The translations under genes were made by a program, and so were the position numbers. A stretch of 64,000 nucleotides of DNA from Sphingobacteriaceae bacterium. Lineage in GTDB: Bacteria > Bacteroidota > Bacteroidia > Sphingobacteriales > Sphingobacteriaceae. Location of the stretch: positions 1-64,000 of the forward strand of contig CAHJWG010000012.1 in assembly GCA_903642215.1 (NCBI GenBank). Direction: 5' to 3'. The notes beneath the pieces were generated by a model, which was given only the letters and a program-made list of their open reading frames with translations, was not told the DNA's origin and searched no databases. This document shows positions 15,585 through 25,197 of this stretch, piece after piece. Position 1 is the stretch's first letter. The number at the start of each line of letters is the position of its first letter.

Positions 15585-16988
15585 TTAGATATGTATCGCC
15601 CGATTCTCCGTTGCCGCCATTGCAGCTTCGCGAACAGCCTCCGTATAAGTTGGGTGCGCATGAGAAATCCGGGCAATATCTTCCGCCGAAGCACGATATT
15701 CCATCGCTACAACCGCTTCGGCAATTACGTCGGCCACACGCGGACCAATCATGTGCACGCCTAAAACTTCGTCTGTTGCGGCATCGGCCAAAACTTTTAC
15801 AAAACCATCGGTATCCATACTCGCACGAGATCGTCCGCTGGCTTTAAAAGGGAAAGAACCGGCTTTATATTTTACGCCTTTTTCCTTCAATTGCTCCTCG
15901 CTGTAACCAACGGTAGCCACTTCTGGCCAGGTATAAACCACGCCCGGAATCAGGTTGTAATTGATATGCGGTTTTTGTCCGGCAATAACTTCAGCTACAT
16001 AAGTGCCTTCATCTTCAGCTTTGTGCGCCAGCATGGCACCACGAATCACATCACCGATCGCATAAACGCCCGGAACAGAAGTTTCCAGATGTTCATTAAC
16101 CGGAACTTTTTTGCCGCGCGGCTCCAGTTCGATGCCTAATTTCTCTAAACCTAAACCTTCTGTGTAAGCCGTGCGACCAACTGCAACTAAGCAATAATCG
16201 CCTTTTAACTCAATTTTATCGCCTTTGGGACTATCAGCTGTAACAATAACTTCATCGCCATTAACTTTTGCGCTGGTTACTTTGTGGCCCAGATAAAACT
16301 CCATTCCTTGCTTTTGCAGCACTTTTTGCAGCTCTTTTCCGAGAGATCGGTCTAACGTATTAACGATAATATCGGTAAACTCAATCACAGAAACTTTTGC
16401 GCCTAAACGTGCATAAACAGAACCTAATTCCAGGCCGATTACGCCGCCGCCAATCAAAATCATATGCTTTGGGATTTCCGGTAAATTCAACGCTTCCGTA
16501 GAAGTAACAATCCGCTTTTTATCCATCTCGATAAATGGTAAAGTAGCAGGTTTGGAACCGGTCGCAATGATGATATTTTTAGCTGTAATCTGCTCTTCAG
16601 AACCATCCGTTTTTTTTACGCTGATGGTATTTTTATCTACAAAAGTTCCCCAGCCCTGATAAGAAGTAATTTTATTCTTTTTGAACAGAAACGCAATGCC
16701 GCCGGTGGTTTGTTCTACAACTTCGTTTTTACGTTTGATCATTTGCGCCAGATCCGGCCGAAGGTTTTCGATATGGATTCCGTGCGCTTCAAAAGTATGG
16801 GCAGCATTAAAATAATGCTCCGTAGAATCAAGTAAAGCTTTGGACGGAATGCAGCCTACGTTTAAACAAGTGCCGCCAAAAGTTGAATATTTTTCGATAC
16901 AAGCCGTTTTTAAACCCAGTTGCGCACAGCGGATGGCTGCCACATAACCGCCGGGACCAGAACCGATCACAATTACATCATATTGCAT
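15585..16988 (-). CDS. lpdA: Dihydrolipoyl dehydrogenase
   Basis: 467 aa. It has an N-terminal FAD fold (VIVIGSGPGGYVAAIRCAQLG), the redox disulfide in GGTCLNVGCIPSKALL (~residues 39-54), the NAD fold MILIGGGVIGLELGSVYARLG and the C-terminal His-Glu catalytic pair in HAHPTYTEAVREAA. It is the E3 subunit of 2-oxoacid dehydrogenase complexes and possibly glycine cleavage. It is a single gene here, with no E1/E2 genes near it. Confidence 0.96.
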   Translation of the reverse strand: MQYDVIVIGSGPGGYVAAIRCAQLGLKTACIEKYSTFGGTCLNVGCIPSKALLDSTEHYFNAAHTFEAHGIHIENLRPDLAQMIKRKNEVVEQTTGGIAFLFKKNKITSYQGWGTFVDKNTISVKKTDGSEEQITAKNIIIATGSKPATLPFIEMDKKRIVTSTEALNLPEIPKHMILIGGGVIGLELGSVYARLGAKVSVIEFTDIIVNTLDRSLGKELQKVLQKQGMEFYLGHKVTSAKVNGDEVIVTADSPKGDKIELKGDYCLVAVGRTAYTEGLGLEKLGIELEPRGKKVPVNEHLETSVPGVYAIGDVIRGAMLAHKAEDEGTYVAEVIAGQKPHINYNLIPGVVYTWPEVATVGYSEEQLKEKGVKYKAGSFPFKASGRSRASMDTDGFVKVLADAATDEVLGVHMIGPRVADVIAEAVVAMEYRASAEDIARISHAHPTYTEAVREAAMAATENRAIHI

Positions 16989-17131
16989 ATAGCGTTTTTT
17001 AGAATTGCAAAATAAAGAATTTAACGTTAAAACAGTATCAGATTACTGCAATTAGCATTTTACTTTGGGTAGATAAATTAAAGTTTTAGTAATCATCCGG
17101 TTACTAGTTCCTGATTTTATAATAATTTTTC

Positions 17132-17156
17132 AATACTGTTTTTACCGGTTAAAAAA
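17132..17156 (+). repeat. Copy of dispersed element, ACTGTTTTTACC form
   Basis: AATACTGTTTTTACC followed by GGTTAAAAAA. It is a full-length intergenic copy upstream of the ArsC-like gene. Confidence 0.75.
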
Positions 17157-17222
17157 TTGTGATTGGAAAGCTTAACTTAATATCAGGAATGATAATGGAA
17201 GATAATGTCATTATTTTGCCGG

Positions 17223-17567
17223 ATGGATATTTACGGCATCAAAAATTGTAGCACGGTAAAAAAAGCATTGGATTGGCTGAAAGAAAACCAAGTCGATTTT
17301 ACGTTTCATGATTTTAAAAAGGAAGGTGTTTCTGTAGAGAAATTGCAGGAATGGAGCAGTAAAGCCGGTTACGAAAAACTGCTGAACAAGCAAGGTTTAA
17401 CCTGGAAACAGTTGGATGCAGCAACCAAAGCTGCCGTTACCGGCGAAGAGGAAGCTTTACAACTTTTGCACGATAAAAACAGCATGATCAAAAGGCCGGT
17501 TTTAGAATTTCAAGATCAATTGGTTATAGGGTTTGATCATTTAAAATACACAAAGTTGCTTTTATAA
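17223..17567 (+). CDS. ArsC/Spx family protein (YffB-like)
   Basis: 114 aa from the ATG at 17223. An in-frame ATG at 17205 would add six residues before the first strand. MDIYGIKNCSTVKKALDWL gives the thioredoxin-like first strand and a single Cys (CST, not CxxC). IKRPVLEFQDQLVIGFD is the family's conserved cis-Pro region. Such YffB-type proteins are putative glutathione-dependent thiol reductases, and true arsenate reduction is not shown. No ars genes are near. Confidence 0.87.
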   Translation: MDIYGIKNCSTVKKALDWLKENQVDFTFHDFKKEGVSVEKLQEWSSKAGYEKLLNKQGLTWKQLDAATKAAVTGEEEALQLLHDKNSMIKRPVLEFQDQLVIGFDHLKYTKLLL

Positions 17568-17692
17568 ATTAAAAAATAACAAAACCTAATTTTATTTAAG
17601 TTTTTTGGTAACAATCAGTTTACTTGCAGTTGGTTTAATTAATTTTTGCGCAATTAAGCTTTAGTTTAGCTGTCGGAAAATTAAATTAAACA

Positions 17693-19750
17693 ATGAAATT
17701 GAAGTTTTTACCTCTTTGTACACTTGCTTTTTTATTTGCTGCCGATGTAGCTTCGGCACAGCAAACGCCACCGGCAACTGCGCCAGCTGCTGCGCCTGCA
17801 AGAACAGGTCGGCCGGATTTTAACCGGATCCAGGAGCCGCAAATCCAAACCAATTACAATTATCACGATGCTTTTGCTCCGTTTTTTTACACCAAAAATG
17901 GCAACGAATATCGTTCGGCAGGCGGCCAGCCCGGCCCGAAATACTGGCAAAACCGTGCAGATTATCAGTTATCGGCTTCGCTGAATGATCAAACGAACGA
18001 AATCACCGGAACAGAAATTCTTACTTATACCAACAACAGTCCGGATAAATTGGCTTTCCTGTGGATGCAGCTGGATCAGAATTTATTTAAACAGGATTCG
18101 CGCGGCTCGGCCATAATTCCTATAACCGGTAGCCGTAACGGTGGCCGCGGTCAGGTTTTTGATGCCGGTTATAAAATTAAGTCGGTAAAAACAGTATCCG
18201 CAGGAAAAGGAAAAGCGACCGAAACGGATGTGAAATTTTTGATCAATGATACCCGGATGCAGGTTTTTCTCCCACAAAACCTAAATGCTGGCGGCGGGCA
18301 GGTTAAATTAAAAATCGAATACAGCTTTATCGAACCTAATTACGGCTCTGATCGCACCGGTTACCTCGATACCAAAAACGGCAGAATTTACACGATTGCC
18401 CAGTGGTACCCGCGCATGTATGTGTACGATGATATTTATGGTTGGAATGCTTTACCTTACACCGGCCCCGGCGAGTTTTATTTAGAATATGGCGATTTCG
18501 ATATCAACATTACGGCACCGGCTAATCACATTGTGGTTTCCTCCGGCGAGTTGCAAAACCCGCAGGAAGTTTACACGCCGGAACAGCAAAAACGTTGGGC
18601 TGCAGCTGCAAAAAGTGATCAAACGGTGATGATCCGTAATGCAGATGAAGTAACGAATAAAGCTTCCCGCCCGGCCGGGAAATCAACCTTGACCTGGCAT
18701 TTCAAACTTAAAAATGCACGCGATGCTTCCTGGGCATCTTCAGCGGCTTTTGTGGTAGATGCTGCTAAAATGAACTTGCCGAGCGGCCGTAAAGCTTTGG
18801 CAATTTCTGCTTATCCGGTAGAAAGTGTGGGCAATGATGCTTGGGGAAGATCAACCGAATACACTAAAAAATCTATCGAATTTAACTCGGCTAAGTGGTA
18901 TGAGTTTACCTATCCGTCGGCCACAACGGTTGCGGGTATTGTGGGCGGAATGGAATATCCGGGTATTGTTTTCTGCGGATACCGTGCAAAAGGCCGTCAG
19001 CTTTGGGGCGTAAACGATCACGAATTCGGCCATAACTGGTTCCCGATGATTGTTGGTTCTAACGAACGTTTATTCGGTTTTATGGACGAAGGTTTCAATA
19101 CGTTTATCAACACACTTTCTACCGCTAATTTTAATAACGGCGAATATAAACCCACTAATCCGCCGGATGTAAACCGCTTGGGTTTAATCTACACACGCCC
19201 TTCTGTAGAACCGATTTTAAGTGCTACGGATAACTTAAAAGAACGAAATAACGGCATTTTACTGTACGCTAAACCAAGTGCCGGTTTGGTTTTGCTGCGC
19301 GAACAAATTTTAGGGCCGGAGCGTTTTGACCTGGCTTTTAAAACTTACATTAACCGCTGGGCTTTTAAACATCCGCAGCCGGACGATTTTTTCAGGACGA
19401 TGGAAAACGTTAGCGGCGAAAGTTTAAACTGGTTTTGGAGAGGCTGGTTCCAAAATAACTGGCGTTTGGATCAGGCCGTTCGGGAGGTTAAATATGTAGA
19501 TAATGATCCGGCAAAAGGAGCACTGATTACGGTTGATAATCTTGAAAAAATGCCGATGCCGATGATCCTCGAAATTAAAACGCAAAGCGGTAAAACCAGC
19601 CGGATTAAGTTGCCGGTAGAAATCTGGATGCGTAACACTACCTGGACTTTTACTTATCCTTCAACAGAAAAAATTTTATCGGTAACTTCAGATCCGGATA
19701 AATCATTACCGGATTTTAATCCTGAAAATAACGTTTGGAAAAGTAATTAG
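17693..19750 (+). CDS. M1 family metallopeptidase, exported
   Basis: 685 aa with a signal peptide (residues 1-22, ending ASA) and an Ala/Pro-rich linker. The zinc site HEFGHNW (~443-449) with the third ligand in FMDEGFNTF downstream is that of the M1 aminopeptidase family. The beta-sandwich N-domain ([15 protein letters not shown]) precedes it. The usual GAMEN exopeptidase motif appears as GGMEYPG. It should be a periplasmic or surface peptidase of Bacteroidota type. A reverse ACTGTTTTTACC element lies inside (18184-18198). Confidence 0.9.
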   Translation: MKLKFLPLCTLAFLFAADVASAQQTPPATAPAAAPARTGRPDFNRIQEPQIQTNYNYHDAFAPFFYTKNGNEYRSAGGQPGPKYWQNRADYQLSASLNDQTNEITGTEILTYTNNSPDKLAFLWMQLDQNLFKQDSRGSAIIPITGSRNGGRGQVFDAGYKIKSVKTVSAGKGKATETDVKFLINDTRMQVFLPQNLNAGGGQVKLKIEYSFIEPNYGSDRTGYLDTKNGRIYTIAQWYPRMYVYDDIYGWNALPYTGPGEFYLEYGDFDINITAPANHIVVSSGELQNPQEVYTPEQQKRWAAAAKSDQTVMIRNADEVTNKASRPAGKSTLTWHFKLKNARDASWASSAAFVVDAAKMNLPSGRKALAISAYPVESVGNDAWGRSTEYTKKSIEFNSAKWYEFTYPSATTVAGIVGGMEYPGIVFCGYRAKGRQLWGVNDHEFGHNWFPMIVGSNERLFGFMDEGFNTFINTLSTANFNNGEYKPTNPPDVNRLGLIYTRPSVEPILSATDNLKERNNGILLYAKPSAGLVLLREQILGPERFDLAFKTYINRWAFKHPQPDDFFRTMENVSGESLNWFWRGWFQNNWRLDQAVREVKYVDNDPAKGALITVDNLEKMPMPMILEIKTQSGKTSRIKLPVEIWMRNTTWTFTYPSTEKILSVTSDPDKSLPDFNPENNVWKSN

Positions 19751-19772
19751 TAAGCACATAATTTTTGTTGAT

Positions 19773-19804
19773 AAAAGAAGCTTTAGGAAACTAAAGCTTC
19801 TTTT
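19773..19804 (+). terminator. Terminator built on the AAAAGAAGC element
   Basis: Perfect 14-bp stem AAAAGAAGCTTTAG / CTAAAGCTTCTTTT with a GAAA tetraloop, followed by a T-rich tail, 22 bases after the peptidase stop. The arms are an inverted pair of the dispersed element core. Confidence 0.85.
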
Positions 19805-19911
19805 GTTTTAATCAAAAAATTGTAAAAAAATATAGCACTAAATCCTAAAAGAAGTTTCATGGAAAAATCAGATGACTTAATTTGGTTTTGAGTTGCTCTG
19901 AAGCTATATTA

Positions 19912-19936
19912 GTGCTTCTTTTATCACCTAAAAATC
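19912..19936 (+). repeat. Full-length copy of dispersed CTTCTTTTATC element
   Basis: GTGCTTCTTTTATC followed by ACCTAAAAATC, one of the most complete copies. It is intergenic, 44 bases before the next start codon. Confidence 0.8.
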
Positions 19937-19979
19937 ATTTTCCACACAACTTTTATATAAAATAGCGGTTTATGGTAAT

Positions 19980-20663
19980 ATGAATATCAGATTATTTTTG
20001 CTGGCTGCTTTTACAGTAATTTTTTCCGGCAGCTTAAATGCTCAAAATATTTTAAAGGGAACAGTTTTCGAAAGTAAATCTTCCCGTAAAATGGCTGATG
20101 TTTTTGTGCGCGATGCTGATACTAAAGTTGTTGCTTTAAGTGATAATAATGGTAATTTCAGCATCCGTACCGCCATAAACCACACCCTGATTTTCTCTTC
20201 ACCCGGATACGTTTCTGATACTTTATACCTGGTTGATTTCTCCCCAAAAAAAATTGAGCTGGATATAAAAACGATTTCCCTGCAGGAAGTTAGTGTTACC
20301 TCGGCCCGTGCTTTTAACCCGCGCGAAGAATATCCGGATGTTTATGAAAAGAGCAAATTTGCTTTATCGCCCTCCCGTATTTTTGGTAAAGAAGCCAAAG
20401 ATGCCCGCCGTTTAAAACATTATTTTGACCGGGAAACAGATGAAAGGCAGATTGACTCGATATTTAATGCTGTTTATGTGAGCAGTATTGTGCCGTTGAA
20501 AGGCCGCGATTTGGAAGATTTTATGACGATGTACCGGCCAACGCTTGCCTATCTTAAAAAAACGCCGCACGCATCGCTCACGCTTTACATCAACGATTCT
20601 TATAAAAAGTTTATGGCTCTGCCACCCGAAAAACGAAGTATTCAAACATTGTCTACCAACTAA
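19980..20663 (+). CDS. Exported protein with carboxypeptidase-like regulatory domain
   Basis: 227 aa with a signal peptide (residues ~1-21, ending LNA). Residues ~24-95 (ILKGTVFESKSSRKMADVFVRD ... GYVSDTLYLVD) look like the CarboxypepD_reg/Ig-like domain that begins many Bacteroidota surface proteins. The rest is an uncharacterised helical part. It has no TonB-receptor barrel. It is probably periplasmic or bound to the outer membrane. Function unknown. Confidence 0.75.
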   Translation: MNIRLFLLAAFTVIFSGSLNAQNILKGTVFESKSSRKMADVFVRDADTKVVALSDNNGNFSIRTAINHTLIFSSPGYVSDTLYLVDFSPKKIELDIKTISLQEVSVTSARAFNPREEYPDVYEKSKFALSPSRIFGKEAKDARRLKHYFDRETDERQIDSIFNAVYVSSIVPLKGRDLEDFMTMYRPTLAYLKKTPHASLTLYINDSYKKFMALPPEKRSIQTLSTN

Positions 20664-20721
20664 TCAGCTTATCTGCCGTAAACGAAAACACTATTTATAA
20701 AACCGACAGTTCATTTTTTAT

Positions 20722-21234
20722 ATGATAAAAGAAGCATCAAAAAGCATTAGTAAACGTTCCTTTTTCTACTATTTAATACTGATTTATGCAGTTTGCGCCG
20801 GCCAGTATGCTGTTGCACAAACAAGCACTTTTGTTACAACCGCAGCTGTTTCACCTTCAGATAGGATTTGCGGCAAATGGATGTCTGAAGAAAAAAACTG
20901 TATCGTTCAGGTTTATAAAGCCGGAAACGAGTTTGGGGCGAAGTTGCTTTGGTTTGATGATTCTGACGATAAAAGTAAGCCGATGAACACACGTACCGAT
21001 TATAAAAATCCGGATCCGAATTTGCAAAACCGTAAAATAATCGGGATGGATGTTTTAGATGATTTGGTTTATGTACCGAAAACAGATACTTGGGAAAACG
21101 GAATTATTTATGACGCCAAAAGCGGCCGTAAGTGGAGTTCTGCCGTGTCTTTTACCTCGAGCGGAACGTTAAAAGTAACCGGTTTCTGGCATTTTAAGTT
21201 TATCGGCAAAACAATGACTTTTAAAAGAATATAG
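20722..21234 (+). CDS. DUF2147 domain protein, exported
   Basis: 170 aa. A signal-type hydrophobic segment (SFFYYLILIYAVCAGQYAVAQ) is followed by ICGKWMSEEKNCIVQVYKAGNEFGAKLLWFDD and GRKWSSAVSFTSSGTLKVTGFWHFKFIGKTMTF, the DUF2147 beta-sheet pattern. The first codons after the ATG (MIKEAS) are an exact reverse copy of the GATGCTTCTTTTATC element, so the element either donated the start codon or overprinted it. The next ATG is absent before the signal peptide. Confidence 0.8.
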   Translation: MIKEASKSISKRSFFYYLILIYAVCAGQYAVAQTSTFVTTAAVSPSDRICGKWMSEEKNCIVQVYKAGNEFGAKLLWFDDSDDKSKPMNTRTDYKNPDPNLQNRKIIGMDVLDDLVYVPKTDTWENGIIYDAKSGRKWSSAVSFTSSGTLKVTGFWHFKFIGKTMTFKRI

Positions 21235-21239
21235 CTTTC

Positions 21240-21253
21240 ATACTTCTTTTATC
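21240..21253 (+). repeat. Copy of dispersed CTTCTTTTATC element
   Basis: ATACTTCTTTTATC followed by GCTATAAAT. It lies 6 bases after the DUF2147 stop. A reverse copy (GATAAAAGAAGTATC, 21338-21352) lies 85 bases on, just before the next start codon. Confidence 0.75.
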
Positions 21254-21354
21254 GCTATAAATTTGGTTTAAAGGTTTTGTTTTAAGCGGAAACCTTAAAA
21301 ACGAATCAGCAATGTTGCTGTTAAACTAAAATAATACGATAAAAGAAGTATCTC

Positions 21355-22233
21355 ATGAATATTCCTCAAACAATTACGATTGCCGGCAAAAGCAGTCATC
21401 CGCTGCAAGTTAAACGTTTTGGTTACGGCACGATGCGGCTTCCGGGCGAAGGCGTTTATGGTGAGCCGGCAAACAGGCCAAACGCTTTGGCCATATTAAG
21501 GCAAGCCATTAAAAGCGGTATCAACTTTTTGGATACGGCTGATTATTACGGGGAAGACGTAACGAACCGCTTAATTGCCGAAGCTTTGTACCCTTACCCA
21601 AATGATTTGGTGATTTGTACCAAAATTGGCAGTACACGCAAACCGGATAAAAGCTGGATTCCTTTTAACAGTTCGGAAAATTTACGCACCAGTATCGAAA
21701 ACAACCTCCGCACTTTAAAACTCGATCAAATTACGTTGGTACATTTTAGGGTGATGCCAGGTACAACGGATTTTAAAAAAGCAATGGAAACCATGTTTGC
21801 CATGCAGCAGGAAGGCAAGATTTTGCATGTTGGTGTAAGTAATGTTAACGTTGATGAACTGGAAACAGCCATGAAAATGGGCAACATTGCTACCGTGGAA
21901 AATATGTTTGGCCATGGGCAGCGTACTTTACAAAAATCTGCACATGGTGAAAATAGGGGCGGAGAAGAAATCCTGCATATTTGTGAGGATAACGAAATCC
22001 CTTTGATACCTTATTTTTCTTTGATGAACTCGTTACCAAAAAAAGATACGCGGATTGCAGAGATTGCCCAAAAATATCAGGTAAACGAAGCACAGATTAA
22101 TCTTGCCTGGATGCTGCATTATTCGCCCTGGATTTTACCGATTCCCGGAACTTCATCTTTAAAACATTTTGAAGAAAATTTAAAAGCAGCTGATATCCAG
22201 TTAACAGAAGAAGATATGGAATATCTGAAATAG
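21355..22233 (+). CDS. Aldo/keto reductase
   Basis: 292 aa. LDTADYYGE (Asp and Tyr of the catalytic tetrad), VICTKIGS (Lys) and TLVHFRV (His) are present. So are the C-terminal NADPH-site segments INLAWMLHYSPWILPIPGTSSLKHFEENL. It is an NADPH-dependent oxidoreductase of unknown substrate. It starts 2 bases after a reverse copy of the dispersed element. Confidence 0.9.
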   Translation: MNIPQTITIAGKSSHPLQVKRFGYGTMRLPGEGVYGEPANRPNALAILRQAIKSGINFLDTADYYGEDVTNRLIAEALYPYPNDLVICTKIGSTRKPDKSWIPFNSSENLRTSIENNLRTLKLDQITLVHFRVMPGTTDFKKAMETMFAMQQEGKILHVGVSNVNVDELETAMKMGNIATVENMFGHGQRTLQKSAHGENRGGEEILHICEDNEIPLIPYFSLMNSLPKKDTRIAEIAQKYQVNEAQINLAWMLHYSPWILPIPGTSSLKHFEENLKAADIQLTEEDMEYLK

Positions 22234-22266
22234 AGGTTTTAGAGAATTAATGTCGCCAAAATTGTA

Positions 22267-22667
22267 CTATTTCTGAACAGCATTATCCTTTAACCAACTT
22301 TGCACGCTTTCCAAAGTATGTTCGCCGGAAGCTACCGAAAGTATAAATGCAGTTAGTATTTCGTTACTAACTGCATTGCTGAACTGATAATTGTTAAATT
22401 CTAAAAACAGAATGCAAGCGTCCAGACCTGTACGTTTATTTCCGTCAGTAAAAATATGATTCGATATAATATTGAAAAGATATATACTGGCTTTGTGATG
22501 GATTTCGGGATACATTGGTTCTCCAAACAAAGTTGCATCAACAATCTCCACTAAATAATTTAAAGAATTTTCATGTAAAAATTATTCGGCGGAACAAAAT
22601 TACCTCCGAATCTTGAAATATTATTTTTGTTAAGAAAAGTAATTTCTTCTTTTGTAAGTAGCCGCAT
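22267..22667 (-). pseudogene. doc: Doc-type toxin gene with a one-base frameshift
   Basis: The 3' part encodes the Fic/Doc core ISNHIFTDGNKRTGLDA. The 5' part, starting at the ATG at 22667, reads MRLLTKEEITFLNKNNISRFGGN and runs out of frame at a run of five A (22577-22581, five T on the coding strand). Adding one T restores NNF-LHENSLNYLVEIVDATLFGE through the join, giving about 133 aa, the normal Doc length. The gene start overlaps the antitoxin stop (TGATG). It is either inactivated or switched by slippage at the homopolymer. Confidence 0.8.
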
Positions 22668-22852
22668 CAGGCAAGTGCTTTATAAGTTGCTTCATACTTT
22701 TGATGGAAAGGTGTTATTTTTTCCAGTATTTCTTGCTCCTCGAATAAAGATTTTTGAATTTGCTCCTGCACTATTTTCCGGTCTTCGATTTTTAAAGTTA
22801 AGGCAATCTCCAAAACTTCCTCTACGGTATAAATATGTTGTAAATCCATCAT
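22667..22852 (-). CDS. Antitoxin partner of the Doc-type toxin
   Basis: 61 aa, acidic and helical (MDLQHIYTVEEVLEIALTLKIEDRK...). It is the position and size of an antitoxin in a doc operon, and its stop overlaps the doc start by one base. It is not a clear Phd homologue by eye. Assignment rests mainly on its place. It remains intact although the toxin frame is broken, the usual order of decay. Confidence 0.65.
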   Translation of the reverse strand: MMDLQHIYTVEEVLEIALTLKIEDRKIVQEQIQKSLFEEQEILEKITPFHQKYEATYKALA

Positions 22853-22891
22853 AAATTTTGTTAAGTAAATTTAGTAAAATTCATTTATACG

Positions 22892-22906
22892 AATGCTTCT
22901 TTTAGC
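22892..22906 (+). repeat. Copy of dispersed element (variant)
   Basis: AATGCTTCTTTTAGC. It is intergenic, upstream of the antitoxin gene. Confidence 0.6.
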
Positions 22907-23035
22907 AGCTTTAATTTTTAATAACTAAACAAGTTTTCAGTAAATCCTGTTTCTGGTAATTATCCAATTTTAAGGATATAAAAAAAGCTACCTTTTGAGT
23001 TAAGGCAGCTTGGGTAAGAAAATATCAACTAAAAT

Positions 23036-23896
23036 TTATGGTTTTTTTTCCGGTGCTTTGCCGATTAAATCCATAAATTGATCCAGTTTTGGAGTGATGA
23101 TAATTTGTGTGCGCCTGTTTTTAATTTTACCGGCTTCGGTACTGTTATCTGCAATCGGATTGTATTCGCCGCGGCCGCCAGCTGTTAAGCGTTTCGGGTC
23201 AACGTTATATTTATTTTGCAGAGTCTGCACTACGGATGAAGCCCTTAACGTACTTAAATCCCAGTTATTCCGGATGTTTTTGGAGGTAATCGGCACGTTA
23301 TCAGTATTGCCTTCAATCAGCACATCATAAGTACTGTAATCGGTAATAATTTTAGCTATTTTACTTAATGTTTCTCCTGATTTATCAGAGATTTCGTAAC
23401 TGCCGGATTTATACAGCATATTATCAGACAACGAAATATAAACCACGCCTTTTAAAACCTGCACATCAACATCTTTGGTTTCCTGCTGACTTAATGAACG
23501 GGTTAAATTATTGGTCAAAACTAAATTTAAGGAATCGCTTTTATTTTTAGTGTTGATCAATTGCTGGATGTATTTGTTTGAACTATTGATCTCATCAACC
23601 AGTTTAGATACATTTACGTTACCCTGGCTGCTGGCGTTTAAGGCTTTACTTAACGCATCCTGTAAAGATTTTGAGTTTGCCCTTTCAGCTGCTAACTGCT
23701 CTTCCAAACTTGCAACACGATTAGTTAAAACAGCTACATTTCGTTCACTCAACAGATATTTGCCGTTAAGATTACGGGTATTACTGTCCAACTGATTGTA
23801 TCTGCCTTGCAGATCCTGGTATTTTTTTGTGCTAACACAACTTTGTGCCAATACTGCAACTATCAGCAGTGCCGGTATAGATTGTTTTAAGTTCAT
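23036..23896 (-). CDS. OmpA family lipoprotein
   Basis: 286 aa with a lipoprotein signal ending in VLAQSC (Cys ~20). A coiled coil follows (residues ~25-130: LNGKYLLSERNVAVLTNRVASLEEQLAAERANSK). The C-terminal OmpA-like peptidoglycan-binding domain contains IEGNTDNVPI, TLRASSVVQTL and NRRTQIIITPK. It would tie the outer membrane to the cell wall. It is monocistronic. Confidence 0.9.
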   Translation of the reverse strand: MNLKQSIPALLIVAVLAQSCVSTKKYQDLQGRYNQLDSNTRNLNGKYLLSERNVAVLTNRVASLEEQLAAERANSKSLQDALSKALNASSQGNVNVSKLVDEINSSNKYIQQLINTKNKSDSLNLVLTNNLTRSLSQQETKDVDVQVLKGVVYISLSDNMLYKSGSYEISDKSGETLSKIAKIITDYSTYDVLIEGNTDNVPITSKNIRNNWDLSTLRASSVVQTLQNKYNVDPKRLTAGGRGEYNPIADNSTEAGKIKNRRTQIIITPKLDQFMDLIGKAPEKKP

Positions 23897-24006
23897 GGGC
23901 TTATACTTTTAATGTTAAAATACTACAAGAATAGTTTTTTAATTTGATAAATGATGCAACGTTTAATTATCGGTCTAATTTTCATTCATACGTATATAAA
24001 TTTAAG

Positions 24007-24090
24007 AATACTGTTTTTACCGATAAAAAAATAACTTCAATAATAACTTCAGCATCTAAATTTCTGAATGCTGTTTTTACCGATAAAAAA
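24007..24090 (+). repeat. Two direct copies of the ACTGTTTTTACC element
   Basis: AATACTGTTTTTACC+GATAAAAAA (24007-24030) and AATGCTGTTTTTACC+GATAAAAAA (24067-24090) lie exactly 60 bases apart. A weaker third copy (GTATCGGTTAAAAAA) follows. They sit downstream of the convergence between the OmpA gene leader and the Nth-family gene end. Confidence 0.8.
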
Positions 24091-24120
24091 TTTGCGTATC
24101 GGTTAAAAAATAATTTGTAA

Positions 24121-24837
24121 CTATAGTAAAATTGACTGCTGGCTAAGCGTATTTTCTCCTGTCGGGCAAACATCCAGCAACACACAATCGGTACAAGCCG
24201 GTTTAAAATGGAAGCACACTTTTTGGCCGTGCCGCATCATTACCTGGTGGTTATCATACACTTCCTGCGCGGTAAATTCAGGCGGCAATAAATTTTCGAG
24301 AACACGATTGGCTTTGGCTTCACCAATTTTTGCATTAATAATACCTAAACGTACGGCGACACGAAAGTGATGAGAATCTACCGGCAATGCTTTGGCCCGC
24401 AAACTACTGAAAGACATTACCGCAGCACTTGTTTTTGGCCCAACGCCAGGTAATTCTTCCAGCCATTTTCTGGCAGCGGTTACATCCATATCAGTCAAAA
24501 AATCCAACGATAATACGCCGTTATGTTGGGGAATCAAACTTAAAACTTGCTGTAATCTTGGTGCTTTCTGCTCCGGCCAGGTACAAGGTTTTATGGCAGC
24601 TTGCACGGTATCGGTTGGCGCATCCCGTACGTTTTCCCAGGAACCGAAAAGATTCTTAAGATTTGTAAAAGCTAAGCCCGAATCACGGTTTTTAGTTCGA
24701 TGTGATAACAGTGAAGAAACCAATTCACTCAACGGATCCAAATCGTGGAAGTATTTGATCTGGCTGCCATAAACTTCGGATAAGCGGTGATGAACTTCTA
24801 ATACAAATTCTTTTTTATCGGGGATGATGGTTAGCAT
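24121..24837 (-). CDS. Endonuclease III family protein (HhH-GPD, 4Fe-4S)
   Basis: 238 aa. The helix-hairpin-helix ELPGVGPKTSAAVMSF (~residues 134-149), catalytic Asp in ALPVDSHHFRVAVRLG and the C-terminal iron-sulfur ligands CFHFKPACTDCVLLDVC (C-x6-C-x2-C-x5-C) are all there. The Lys of true Nth (in LPGVGRKTA) is kept as PKTS. It is a base-excision repair DNA glycosylase, and the subclass differs from E. coli Nth by a longer N-terminus. Confidence 0.88.
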   Translation of the reverse strand: MLTIIPDKKEFVLEVHHRLSEVYGSQIKYFHDLDPLSELVSSLLSHRTKNRDSGLAFTNLKNLFGSWENVRDAPTDTVQAAIKPCTWPEQKAPRLQQVLSLIPQHNGVLSLDFLTDMDVTAARKWLEELPGVGPKTSAAVMSFSSLRAKALPVDSHHFRVAVRLGIINAKIGEAKANRVLENLLPPEFTAQEVYDNHQVMMRHGQKVCFHFKPACTDCVLLDVCPTGENTLSQQSILL

Positions 24838-24860
24838 GAACTTTTGTATAAATTGAGGTT

Positions 24861-24874
24861 ATAAAAGAAGTATT
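24861..24874 (-). repeat. Copy of dispersed CTTCTTTTAT element
   Basis: ATAAAAGAAGTATT. It is the last copy before the retron island, and none is seen again until 27634. Confidence 0.7.
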
Positions 24875-24999
24875 CCTGAAATTGCTAATTTTATAATTTG
24901 TGTGCTAACACGATATTATCGCTTAGTGTTTTTGGTGAGTTTGCCAAGTGCTGCTAATTAGCGATGATATTGTTGAAGAAACTGTCAAAACATAAGATT

Positions 25000-25095
25000 T
25001 TTTAATAACATTCAGCTTTAACCAATCTTGTACCGTTTCTGATGTTTAGTTACCAAAATTTAAGAAGAACTGCATTAAGCAAGGAATACATTTTC
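25000..25095 (-). pseudogene. Decayed remnant of a second Doc-type toxin gene
   Basis: On the minus strand a stretch reads TSETVQDWLKLNVI, close to the C-terminus TLESVQSWLKDNAVQ of the doc gene at 22267. It is preceded, after a stop codon, by an LNAVLLKF-like piece matching the helix after the Doc core. The rest is unrecognisable. So the gap 24838-25197, otherwise without genes, holds the wreck of a toxin gene next to the retron. Confidence 0.55.
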
Positions 25096-25164
25096 TATTT
25101 ATTGAAATATTTTGATTTTATGTGGTCTAAAATTTATTGAAATTTTTTCACTCATAAACTATCT

Positions 25165-25172
25165 TATTTTTG
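25165..25172 (+). promoter_or_regulatory. Putative -7 box of the retron operon
   Basis: TATTTTTG matches TAnnTTTG exactly, 25 bases before the PRTase start. CTATCTT/AAGATAG (25160-25182) flanks it as an inverted repeat, which could be an operator. The -33 element is unclear. Confidence 0.5.
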
Positions 25173-25197
25173 TTCAAGATAGCACTTACAATTAAAA

